Shown here piece by piece: positions 16,584-24,226 of a stretch of DNA of 57,289 bases. The DNA is from Natrialba taiwanensis DSM 12281 (lineage in GTDB: Archaea > Halobacteriota > Halobacteria > Halobacteriales > Natrialbaceae). A program made the position numbers and the translations under genes. How positions within the stretch are numbered: position 1 is the first letter of the stretch; the number at the start of each line of letters is the position of its first letter. The DNA lies in contig NZ_AOIL01000012.1 in assembly GCF_000337595.1 (NCBI RefSeq), positions 21,242 to 78,530 on the forward strand, in the 5' to 3' direction. The notes beneath the pieces are model-generated. The model was not told where the DNA came from. It saw nothing but the letters and a program-made list of their open reading frames with translations, and did no database searches.

Positions 16584-16811
16584 GGGACAGAAGGGCCGAA
16601 GGATGACGAGTACAATGCTATGGGTGCGCAGTCTCCAAGCATGGCGTTTCGCCTGGGGACAGGTCGGGCGTCAGCGGAACTCGGCTGCGTCGGCGCATCG
16701 TGGTCATCGTGCCCGTGCCTATCGTTGGCGAGTTTCCCAATCAAGCGGCGCGCTGATTCTCAGTTGGTGGGAACGGTCCGGTATCCCGGACGAACGTCGG
16801 CTCGGGTGGAG
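16584..16811. other. gap at left edge of a decayed region
   Basis: Open frames here on the plus strand have no protein-like features and I see no promoter. The segment follows the stop of the transporter remnant on the minus strand and may be decayed sequence. Confidence 0.35.
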
Positions 16812-17024
16812 TTAGCCGCCCCAGGCCTCGCCGAACTCGGTGGGGAGCGTTCCCAGGTCGATACCCCACGCCATCGGGAGCCACAGCAGTGCGACGAGCG
16901 TGATCAATACGATCCCGATGACGTTGAGTCCGACGCCGACGCGGGCCATCTGGGGGAGCGAGATGTAGCCACTTCCGAAGACGATGGCGTTGGGTGGTGT
17001 CGCAACTGGGAGCAGTATCGATTC
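16812..17024 (-). pseudogene. C-terminal remnant of an SLC13/DASS anion:Na+ symporter
   Basis: The minus-strand frame ends with a stretch typical of the last part of SLC13 transporters: LLPVATPPNAIVFGSGYIS, then VGVGLNVIGIVLITLVALLW as the final membrane helix. Resemblance begins abruptly near 17018 and the preceding residues are unrelated, so at least 80 percent of the gene is missing. A formal start upstream at 17054 would give about 80 residues, which cannot be a working carrier. Probably a deletion remnant. Family call is from the conserved ATPPNAIVF motif. Confidence 0.7.
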
Positions 17025-17152
17025 CCGTCTTTCGACGGAGTTGGGCGGTACCACAGACGTTCAGCCATCGGTCGTCTGGAGATGGACGGAGCTCCGCTCA
17101 TCGTCGTCACAGCAGCACAATCGCGAAGCACGACCAGTTGTGACGGATCGGA

Positions 17153-17272
17153 CTACTCTGAGTCGGTCTCATCCCGTTTCTGCGTCTGCCACCAGTGGAT
17201 CGCCCAGTTTGGGAGGAATAGCAGAACCACGGCTATAACGCTTACAAACGCGATTACCAGTGTCTCGATCAT
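17153..17272 (-). CDS. possible small single-pass membrane protein
   Basis: A 39-residue reading from ATG 17272: one hydrophobic helix (about residues 3-24, VIAFVSVIAVVLLFLP) followed by WAIHWWQTQKRDE and an acidic tail, a plausible topology. The frame also extends upstream to 17530, but those residues look like antisense. No clear ribosome site. It may be a real small protein or the C-terminal helix of a decayed membrane protein, given the pseudogenes on both sides. Confidence 0.35.
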   Translation of the reverse strand: MIETLVIAFVSVIAVVLLFLPNWAIHWWQTQKRDETDSE

Positions 17273-17286
17273 TGACGCTGAAATCG

Positions 17287-17309
17287 GATACCACGTGGTT
17301 TGTGGTATC
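17287..17309. promoter_or_regulatory. perfect eight-base dyad between divergent membrane-protein genes
   Basis: GATACCAC (17287-17294) and GTGGTATC (17302-17309) are exact reverse complements with a 7-base spacer. The dyad starts 15 bases upstream of the small minus-strand frame (ATG 17272) and lies about 85 bases before the TATA of the plus-strand gene at 17424. Good operator geometry; regulator unknown. Confidence 0.4.
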
Positions 17310-17423
17310 TGTTTTGCTGCCGTACCGAACGAGTTCAAAGCGGTGTCCACCGGTGGAAATCCTGACAGTCGGAAGGGGGTGCCAATCAGTACCGATATAT
17401 ACGACTTCCCGTCCACGCGACTG

Positions 17424-17828
17424 ATGGAACACACCGGCACCGATACGCCTTCAGGCGGAACTGCTCTTGGCGTAAAAACTCTTGCGGGCGACACGGGTCT
17501 CTGTGCGTTCGCCGTGGCCGGTTTCGGCATGTTCTCTATCGTCGAGCCTGAGCCACGTCTCGTGTCGAGAACTCTTTTGTCACTCGTCGCCCCGGCGTTG
17601 CTGCTCGGATTCGGCCTCGGTATGCTCGTTCTAGCCGCAGGATTGTGGAGCGGACTGTACTGGGCCTGGAGTTGGACGATACTCCTCTATACCGGGAGTA
17701 CGTTCGGTGGTCTCGCCGCAGGAATCACCGCCGGCGACCTCTCAGCGCTCGGTAGCGCCGCTGTTTCGGGTCTCATTGCAGCATACCTCTACCGTCACCG
17801 CAACGAGTTCAAAACGACGACTCGCTGA
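17424..17828 (+). CDS. haloarchaeal membrane protein, function unknown
   Basis: A 134-residue protein with three or four hydrophobic segments (about residues 25-45, 50-75, 78-100, 104-122) and a basic C-terminus (YLYRHRNEFKTTTR). GATATATAC at 17395-17403 lies about 26 bases before the ATG, giving a clear leaderless promoter, so this gene looks intact although it sits among decayed ones. The open frame reaches back to 16620, but that part overlaps the transporter remnant and is not credible. No family name can be given. Confidence 0.65.
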   Translation: MEHTGTDTPSGGTALGVKTLAGDTGLCAFAVAGFGMFSIVEPEPRLVSRTLLSLVAPALLLGFGLGMLVLAAGLWSGLYWAWSWTILLYTGSTFGGLAAGITAGDLSALGSAAVSGLIAAYLYRHRNEFKTTTR

Positions 17829-17845
17829 GCGCTCCGCTTTCGTTG

Positions 17846-18286
17846 AGGTCGTAACCGGGCACGAGAGAAGGTAAACGCCGTTCTCGATCTTCCTGTGTCG
17901 TCAGACGGAGACGAGATCACTGTGGACGTACTCTACGTCCACGAGGAGGTGACCGGTCCCGATGCGGAATGGGCCGCAGGCGGTTTTCCGAGACTTACGC
18001 CGAAGAGATGACCGAGAACGCCGAGCGCTTCACTCGCCTGCCGGATACTATCGGTCTCGTGAGCGAACACCTCGAGTCGGCCGCCCTCGCGCATGCGGTC
18101 CACGAGACGAGCGGCGATTTGGCCGAGGCGATTCTCGACGCTGCAGCCGAGTTCGAGAGCGACACCATCGTTCTCGGCGTTCGGGACCGCTCGCCCGTCG
18201 GCAAAGTGCTGTTCGGCAGCGTCGTCCAGGCGGTGATTCTCGACAGCGACCGACCGGTGATGACGGTGCCGCCGGTATCGACGTGA
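17846..18286 (+). pseudogene. universal stress protein (UspA) remnant with frameshift
   Basis: Two adjoining frames together spell most of a UspA-like protein. Frame one (17846 to about 17985) gives ITVDVLYVHEEV and PDAEWAAGG; the next residues expected, SETYAEEM, appear only after a shift of one base at the GGTTTTCC around 17988-17995, and that frame runs to 18286 with VLGVRDRSPVGKVLFGSV, the family's nucleotide loop. The N-terminal beta strand (VLVPVDGS) is missing. An ATG at 17969 would give a 105-residue product lacking the first half. A complete UspA lies at 19696. Confidence 0.7.
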
Positions 18287-18346
18287 CGACCGGATCGCCT
18301 CGACGGATTCGAGAGCCGTTTCGACGCGAGACGATCGAGTGGCCGG

Positions 18347-19603
18347 CTACCGGAGACAGGCCGCAACGACCTCGAGCATCCCGATGCCGCGGACCTCGTC
18401 GGCGAACAGCGGCACTCGCCGCACGTCCGGTCCCCGAAAGAGGTCCTGGGCCTCCGCGAGCGCCGACTGCTGGACGTCCCAGCGGCGCTGACAGAACTCA
18501 CAATCGTCCAGGTTCGGCTGCAAGAACTCGCCGTCGACATCGTCGGTGACGTTAGAAAGCGGCTCCATCACGCGGTTGACGACGACCGTGCCGACGGGAA
18601 TCTCGAACTCCCGTAACTGCTCGCGCAGCCGCGTCGACTCGTAGACGCTCATCTCCTCGGGGATCATCACGATCCGAAAGTCCGTGCGCGTGGGATCCTG
18701 GAGCGCCGACCGGAGCCGTTCGATACGCGTTCGCAACTCCTTCAGGTCGGACAGATCCTGCGTCTGCTCCTCGTCGTCCTGGCCGCCGAACAGCCCCTTC
18801 ATTCCCTCGAACATGCCGCTTAGTCGCTGGCGGAACTTGAGCATCCGGCCGACCATCGTGTCCATGACCTCCGGCAACTGAAGCAATCGCAAGGTGTGGC
18901 CCGTCGGTGCCGTGTCGACGACGACGCGGTCGAATCGCTCGTCGTCCATGTACGCAAGCAACAACTGCATCGCCGCGGCCTCGTCCGCACCGGGCATCGC
19001 ACCACCAAGCATCGCTTCCATGGGATTCTCCCCGCCGAGCATGTCGCCGAGGCCCCCGAGTTCACCCAGCCCGCCGGCCTCGCTCTGGTCACTGGAGCCG
19101 CCGAACGGGCCGCCCTCGCCGAATCCATCGGACCCGTCGCCCGCACCGAACTCGGCGTCCTCACCGCCGCCACCGAAAATCGCCTGGCCGCGTTCCGCAG
19201 CCGCTTCGGGGTCGATTTCGGCACCGTAGAGCGGCACGTCCTCCCGAAGTCGGGCCGGTTCGGCGGGCACGTCGATTTCGAACGTATCGGAGAGCGAGTG
19301 TGCAGGGTCCGTCGAGACGACCAGCGTACTAGTCCCGCCGCGGGCGCTATCGAGCGCCGTCGCGGCGGCCATCGTCGTCTTGCCGACGCCACCTTTCCCG
19401 CCGTAGAGGACGTACTCCGGCCCGTCGATCGGCTCATCGGACGGCTCGACATCGACCGTTTCCCGCGCTGGCTCCTCGTCAGGCGAACTCGTCGGCGTGA
19501 CCTCGATCGTATTCGAGTCGTCACTGTCGGTTTCGCCACCGTCTGCACCGGCGACAGTCTCCGTCTCGTCCTCGTCGACGACTCCAACGTCGATTCCACT
19601 CAT
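18347..19603 (-). CDS. Get3/ArsA-family ATPase
   Basis: A 418-residue P-loop ATPase of the TRC40/Get3/ArsA family, which in eukaryotes delivers tail-anchored proteins to membranes. It has an acidic N-terminal extension (about 60 residues), the deviant Walker A GGKGGVGKTT, switch I STDPAHSLSD, switch II DTAPTGHTLRLL, and CEFC (the zinc-binding CxxC of Get3 dimers) near residue 370. Between residues about 145 and 205 there is a Gly-rich insert with several Met, in the position of the client-binding helical region. A single ATPase domain argues for Get3 and against bacterial ArsA, which has two. Confidence 0.9.
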   Translation of the reverse strand: MSGIDVGVVDEDETETVAGADGGETDSDDSNTIEVTPTSSPDEEPARETVDVEPSDEPIDGPEYVLYGGKGGVGKTTMAAATALDSARGGTSTLVVSTDPAHSLSDTFEIDVPAEPARLREDVPLYGAEIDPEAAAERGQAIFGGGGEDAEFGAGDGSDGFGEGGPFGGSSDQSEAGGLGELGGLGDMLGGENPMEAMLGGAMPGADEAAAMQLLLAYMDDERFDRVVVDTAPTGHTLRLLQLPEVMDTMVGRMLKFRQRLSGMFEGMKGLFGGQDDEEQTQDLSDLKELRTRIERLRSALQDPTRTDFRIVMIPEEMSVYESTRLREQLREFEIPVGTVVVNRVMEPLSNVTDDVDGEFLQPNLDDCEFCQRRWDVQQSALAEAQDLFRGPDVRRVPLFADEVRGIGMLEVVAACLR

Positions 19604-19695
19604 GTCAGTCGCTTCGATTCGATCACACGAGTATTCGTCGGTCCAGCGTGGGTCTCGGGCCGAACGAAGGACAGAGACACGACGGGCAACACGAG

Positions 19696-20139
19696 TTATC
19701 GGACGACCGCAACCGGGACCGGTGACCGTCGAACGACGCTCTCCGCGACGCTCCCGAGCAACACGCGAGACACGCCGTCCCGCCCGTGGCTCCCGATAAC
19801 GATCGTCTCGTAGCCTTCATCGGTCACCCGATCCACGATCCGCCGCTCCGGCTTGCCCGCTGCAACTTCCGTCTCGAGTTCACGATCCGCGCTCGCTGCG
19901 AGCGCGGTCGCCTCCTCGAGGAGGTCGGTCGCATACTCGCGGGCCTGCTCGGTGATGGGCAGGCGGAGTTCCGGTCCCTCGAGCGGTTCGACCGTCGTTT
20001 CTGCGATCGGGATCACGTAGAGGGCGGTGATCGCCGCGTCGGGGAACGTTTCGAGCGCGAACTCGAGTGCGGCCGTTGCCGGTTCCGAGCCATCGTAGGG
20101 GACGAGTATGCGGCTGTCACCGGCGTGCTCTCGGGTCAT
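19696..20139 (-). CDS. universal stress protein, UspA family
   Basis: A complete 147-residue UspA: VPYDGSEPATAALEFA at the N-terminus, and the ATP-binding loop VIGSHGRDGVSRVLLGSVAESVVRRSPVPV near the C-terminus split across the G-2x-G-9x-G(S/T) pattern. Expected to bind ATP and act in stress protection. Its ATG overlaps the stop of the DUF2267 gene by four bases (ATGA at 20136-20139), so the pair is translationally coupled. Confidence 0.92.
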   Translation of the reverse strand: MTREHAGDSRILVPYDGSEPATAALEFALETFPDAAITALYVIPIAETTVEPLEGPELRLPITEQAREYATDLLEEATALAASADRELETEVAAGKPERRIVDRVTDEGYETIVIGSHGRDGVSRVLLGSVAESVVRRSPVPVAVVR

Positions 20140-20528
20140 TCGAGAGTGGACTCGTCGATCAGTTCGAACAGCGGATCGAAATCCTCCGGCAAGCCGTTCC
20201 GTACTTTCTCAATGTTCCCTGAAGGAACCACAGCCGCGACGATGGCGACCAGTTGCTGGGCGTGGTAGTTCGCATCGGAACGATCGACGCCTTCCCGTTC
20301 GGCAACTCGGTCGAGAAACTCCTGATAATCGAAGCGCTGTCCGTGATCGGCCGCGATCAGATACCGGTCGATCTCCATCGGGAGTGGGCTGGCGAGGTCG
20401 GTTGCCTCTCCCTCCTGGAGCCGTTCTCCCAGTGTCGTCAGGACGGCTCGGGTCGCCCGAACGGCCTGGCCGGCCTGTGCGTACTCGAGTTCGTGTTGGA
20501 CCTGGCCGATGAACTCGGTGTAGTTCAT
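20136..20528 (-). CDS. DUF2267 family protein
   Basis: A 130-residue helical protein with the DUF2267 pattern: MNYTEFIGQVQHE, ATRAVLTTLGERL and LASPLPMEI. The biochemical role of DUF2267 is not known to me; it often occurs with stress proteins. Here it is the first gene of a two-gene unit with UspA through an ATGA overlap, which supports a stress link by context. Confidence 0.88.
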   Translation of the reverse strand: MNYTEFIGQVQHELEYAQAGQAVRATRAVLTTLGERLQEGEATDLASPLPMEIDRYLIAADHGQRFDYQEFLDRVAEREGVDRSDANYHAQQLVAIVAAVVPSGNIEKVRNGLPEDFDPLFELIDESTLE

Positions 20529-20690
20529 AGCGATAGGGATGACGACATCGACCCGGCTGATAAAGCTAGCAGTGGCAGCGGTACCCGGTATCCACTCGCT
20601 ATAGCTGCTTCAGCGGCGTTCGAAAGCGCGAACTCGGGGGTCGTCAGTGTTCGAGCAGTGGAGCGAACTCGATTCGGCAGGAGTGGCCGA

Positions 20691-21791
20691 TCAATCGAAG
20701 TACTGCGCCAACCGTTCCGCGGCTTCCTCGACGCGCGGGGTGACGAGGGCGAACCGGAGCCAGTCGCTGCGAGAGTCCCCGAACGCGTCGCCGGGCATCC
20801 CCGCGACGCCGATCTCGTCGATCAATTGCTCGATGTTTGCGAGTGTCCCCGGATACCCTTCGAACCGAGCCATGACGTAGAACGCACCTTGGGGCGTTGT
20901 ATAGGCCGCGCCCGCGGCGTCCAGCGCATCGGTGAACGTCTCGACGCGCTCGCGCAGCAGCTCGCGGTTGCGCCGATAGTAGTCCGGGTCCGTCTCGCGC
21001 AGGGCGTGTAGCACCGCGTACTGGGCCGGGCGACTCCCGGCGACGTTGACGAGCATGTGCCGACTCCGCGCGTTTGCGACGAGTTCAGGCGGGAAGATAG
21101 CGTACCCGACTCGGAAGCCGGTGATCGCGAGCGATTTCGAGAAGGAGTTGGTGACGATTCGGTGATCGGAGTCGACGCCGAGGGCGCTCGAGAACTGGCC
21201 CGAGAGATCGAAGTGGTCGTAGACCTCGTCGCTGATGAGGATCGCGTCGTACGCGTCGGCGATGGCGACGAGTTCGCGAACGGTTTCCTCGGGGTATACC
21301 GCGCCCGTCGGGTTGTTCGGCGAGTTGACGACGATAGCGGCCGTCTCGTCGCTCGCGGCGGCGCGCACGTCGGCGGGATCGAGTTGGCCCGTCTCGTCCG
21401 TCGGGACGAAACGCTGCGTCCCGCCGAGCATCGTCGTCTTGCCGGGGTAGTAGGGGTAGACGGGTTCGGTCAACAGGATCTCGCTCCCCCGGTTGCGTTC
21501 CATCGCCCGGGCCATCGCGAGGTAGTTCGCCTCGCCCGCCCCGTTCGTGATGACGACCTGGTCGATGTCGACGCCGCGGCGGTCGGCGATTTCCGCGCGG
21601 AGTTCGACCAGTCCGTCGCTCGGGGGATACTGGAATCGGCCCGGGTCGGCGTCGGCGAACTCGTGGAGGCCGGTTCGAAGCGCCTCGGGTGGCTCCCAGT
21701 CGGGGTTGCCGCTGACCATGTCGATGACGTCGGTCTCCGCACGGTCGGCGTACTCCATGACGTGGAAGAAAAGCGGCGTCTCGTACTCCAT
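20691..21791 (-). CDS. class I/II PLP-dependent aminotransferase
   Basis: Fold-type I aminotransferase, 366 residues from ATG 21791 (MEYETPLFFHVMEYA). Motifs: ITNGAGEANYLAMA (cofactor phosphate region), NSPNNPTGAVYP, ISDEVYDHFD (Asp/Tyr that contact PLP) and NSFSKSLAITGFRVGY with the PLP-binding lysine. It resembles aspartate/aromatic aminotransferases of haloarchaea; the amino acid cannot be settled. The frame is open upstream to 22061, but those residues overlap cinA on the other strand and are not family-like. Divergent from cinA with 151 bases between. Confidence 0.92.
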   Translation of the reverse strand: MEYETPLFFHVMEYADRAETDVIDMVSGNPDWEPPEALRTGLHEFADADPGRFQYPPSDGLVELRAEIADRRGVDIDQVVITNGAGEANYLAMARAMERNRGSEILLTEPVYPYYPGKTTMLGGTQRFVPTDETGQLDPADVRAAASDETAAIVVNSPNNPTGAVYPEETVRELVAIADAYDAILISDEVYDHFDLSGQFSSALGVDSDHRIVTNSFSKSLAITGFRVGYAIFPPELVANARSRHMLVNVAGSRPAQYAVLHALRETDPDYYRRNRELLRERVETFTDALDAAGAAYTTPQGAFYVMARFEGYPGTLANIEQLIDEIGVAGMPGDAFGDSRSDWLRFALVTPRVEEAAERLAQYFD

Positions 21792-21942
21792 GGGCGTGTA
21801 TGGAACTGCCCGTACCGTCGTTCTTTCTGTTCCATCGTTCTCTCCGTTCCGTCGCTCTCGGTGGCCGCTTGGCCGTTCCATCCGTCGCCTCCGACGGTGA
21901 GCCAACCGCGCCTTGACAACGCTGGATCCCCTTCGGACAGCC

Positions 21943-22560
21943 ATGAACGACGACATCGATCGCACCCTTCCGATGGACGTTGCCGATGCGCTTCGAGAGA
22001 CCGAAGAGACGCTTTCGGTCGCCGAATCCTGTACCGGCGGCCTGATCGGGGCGGCGATCACCGCCGTGCCGGGCGCGAGCGACTACTTCGAGTCCGGGCT
22101 GACGACCTACGCCTACGACGCCAAACGCCGTCACCTCGGCGTTGGTCGAGAACCGCTCGATGAGCACGGTGCCGTCTCCGAACCGGTCGCACGGGAGATG
22201 GCCCGCGGCGTCCGCGACGTGACGAACGTCACCTGGGGCATCTCGACCACCGGCGTTGCCGGGCCCACCGGCGGGAGCGAGGAGACGCCGGTCGGTACCG
22301 TCTTCATCGGTATCGCCTACGCCGGTCCCTGGGGAAGCGAGTCCTCCTACGCGACGGTCTCGCGCTACGAGTTCAGCGGCGACCGGGCGGACGTTCGCGC
22401 GAAGACAGTCGACCGGGCGCTTGCGGATTTGCTTGCGGAAGTCAACGGCCAGCATCCCGAGGCGGTCGACGCCGAGACTAATATCGATCTCGAGACTGAC
22501 ACTGACGCCGATACCGGCACCGGAACCGACACCGAGACTGATACTGATACAGCCGAGTGA
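21943..22560 (+). CDS. CinA C-terminal-type nicotinamide-nucleotide amidase
   Basis: A 205-residue protein of the stand-alone CinA C-terminal domain, which deamidates NMN in pyridine-nucleotide recycling. Motifs: SVAESCTGGLIGAAIT, a Tyr-rich YFESGLTTYAYDAK segment and STTGVAGPTGG followed by VGTVFI. The last 25 residues alternate Thr, Asp, Glu and Gly, a low-complexity acidic tail. I use the ATG at 21943; the TTG at 21913 is a weak alternative. The DUF457 gene starts 48 bases downstream. Confidence 0.88.
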   Translation: MNDDIDRTLPMDVADALRETEETLSVAESCTGGLIGAAITAVPGASDYFESGLTTYAYDAKRRHLGVGREPLDEHGAVSEPVAREMARGVRDVTNVTWGISTTGVAGPTGGSEETPVGTVFIGIAYAGPWGSESSYATVSRYEFSGDRADVRAKTVDRALADLLAEVNGQHPEAVDAETNIDLETDTDADTGTGTDTETDTDTAE

Positions 22561-22608
22561 GAGTCACAAAAGAAAGCTATTCGGCGGTCGGATTTCGAGT
22601 ATCGGGTG

Positions 22609-23094
22609 ATGAACAAGAAGGGGCACGTCCTCAACGCCGCGCTGTTGAGTATCGGACTGGGATACCTGCTCGAACCGGCCGGGAATCTGGCGACCTTCGA
22701 GACTATCGTCTCCATCGGCGTTCCGATCACGCTCGGCGCGCTGTTTCCGGACGTCGACACCGCGTTCGGCAAACACAGAAAGACGCTGCACAACCTGCCG
22801 ATTCTAGCCGGCTTCGTCGTCTTTCCCGAACTCTTCGGCAACCTCGAGTGGGTCTGGGTCGGTATTCTGACGCACTACGTCCTCGACGTGGCGGGGAGCA
22901 AGCGCGGGATCGCACTCTTCTATCCCCTCTGGAAGCAGGAGTTCGGCCTGCCGGTCGGCGTCGCGGTCAGCAGTCGGCGCGCCGATCTCGTGACGGTCCT
23001 CGTGACCGCTGCGGAGGTCGCACTGGCGGCAGTTCTCGTGTTCCGGTTCCCGCAGGAAGGTATTGAACTCGCGCGGCAGTCGATCGGCCTGTAA
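22609..23094 (+). CDS. YdjM/DUF457-family membrane-bound hydrolase
   Basis: A 161-residue membrane protein with about four helices. KGHVLNAAL near the start, FPDVDTAFGKHRKTLHN in the middle and THYVLDVAGSKRGI later bring together His and Asp residues expected to bind metal, the DUF457/YdjM signature (LexA-regulated in E. coli). Substrate unknown. ATG 22609 is preferred over the GTG at 22606 directly before it. Confidence 0.85.
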   Translation: MNKKGHVLNAALLSIGLGYLLEPAGNLATFETIVSIGVPITLGALFPDVDTAFGKHRKTLHNLPILAGFVVFPELFGNLEWVWVGILTHYVLDVAGSKRGIALFYPLWKQEFGLPVGVAVSSRRADLVTVLVTAAEVALAAVLVFRFPQEGIELARQSIGL

Positions 23095-23112
23095 TCCGAT
23101 TGACGACGGCCG

Positions 23113-24120
23113 CTACCGACGGTTCGGCGTCCACTCCTCGCAGGCGTCCATATCGTCCATGCCCTGTTCGTGGTAGGCGCAGTAGGGGACCATTCCCGAA
23201 GACGAGCGGACGTACTCGAAGTGCTTGCAGTTGCCACAGTAGCGGTCGGTCGGCTCGTCTGGTTCGGTCGCCGTGGCATCGTCCGGCGCGTCCGTGACGA
23301 TTTCTGCGTCCGTGCCGTCGCCGAGCGGCTCGGACTTGATCGGCGAGGAGAGTTCAGTTGCGGTTGCGCCGCCGTCGCTCGTGACGGCTCCGGAGGCAGC
23401 TGTCGACTGTGTCGTGGCGGCCTCTCTCGTCGTCTCCGTTTTCGGAGCAGATGAGGCGGATCGGGTCGATTGAGACGTGGATGATCCGCCGTCGGTATCG
23501 TCGCCGTTCGTCTGCGTTTCGACGTCTCCATCGGGGGTCCCACCGAGGAATCCGATGCCGCCGAGGCCGCCCGGATCGGTCGATTCCTCGACTTCGACGA
23601 CCGTCTGATTGTGCCGTGTCACGTTCATCTCGAGCATGCCGCCGGGATCGTTTCGCGTTTTGAAGTTGACGACGGCGACGAACAGACACCAGACGGCGAT
23701 GAAGAGGCCGAGGAGGTAGATCGCGGATACGTGTAGCGTGAGTTCCTTCCCGTACCCCCGCCAGTGGTGGGGATAGGCGTACCAGAAGAGCACGACACCG
23801 AGGAGACAGAGGCTCGCACTGATCGCGGCGGCCGCGCGGACGCGGCGACTCGCTGGCAAAACCGTGAAGACGCCGACGAGCGCCGCCGGGACGCCGATCC
23901 CCGCGAGGACGCCGGCGATCGCGACGATCGCAAACTGGTCGGCCATCCCCCAGTCGGCGAACCCGACCGCGAAGTCGGCGGCGACATCCGTCGTGGCGAC
24001 GAGTACGGCGACGACGGCGAGAATCGCACCCACCAGGACGAGCCCCGTGCCGGCGTACAGCCGCCGTCGGCTCGTCACCTCCCGGGTGTTCCCCTCGTAC
24101 GCCTCCGTCAGGCTTGTCAT
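23113..24120 (-). CDS. haloarchaeal membrane protein with C-terminal Cys motif
   Basis: A 335-residue protein with an N-terminal block of about five membrane helices (residues 20-150), a long Ser/Thr/Asp-rich disordered linker (about 180-290) and a short C-terminal module YCGNCKHFEYV ... YCAYHEQGMDDMDACEEW, a four-Cys probable metal site. This matches a haloarchaeal family of unknown function (I recall a DUF71xx name, number uncertain). ATG 24120 follows GGGAGG; a TATA-like TTCTTATG lies about 45 bases upstream. Confidence 0.75.
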   Translation of the reverse strand: MTSLTEAYEGNTREVTSRRRLYAGTGLVLVGAILAVVAVLVATTDVAADFAVGFADWGMADQFAIVAIAGVLAGIGVPAALVGVFTVLPASRRVRAAAAISASLCLLGVVLFWYAYPHHWRGYGKELTLHVSAIYLLGLFIAVWCLFVAVVNFKTRNDPGGMLEMNVTRHNQTVVEVEESTDPGGLGGIGFLGGTPDGDVETQTNGDDTDGGSSTSQSTRSASSAPKTETTREAATTQSTAASGAVTSDGGATATELSSPIKSEPLGDGTDAEIVTDAPDDATATEPDEPTDRYCGNCKHFEYVRSSSGMVPYCAYHEQGMDDMDACEEWTPNRR

Positions 24121-24226
24121 GCTGGCTTGTTCGCCCTCCCAGCACAAAACGATACGTCAGACACACATAAGAAAACAGATACGTTTGCTGTACAAGTGCA
24201 TAGTCGAAACGGAGATCCCCCACCCC

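Noticed and set aside
16620..17423. A continuous plus-strand frame before the membrane protein at 17424
   Set aside because: It runs antisense to the SLC13 remnant, has no protein-like pattern and is cut off by a good leaderless promoter at 17395-17403.
22061..22455. Minus-strand frames upstream of the aminotransferase
   Set aside because: They are antisense of cinA and Arg/Gly/Asp-rich as shadow frames in GC-rich DNA are.
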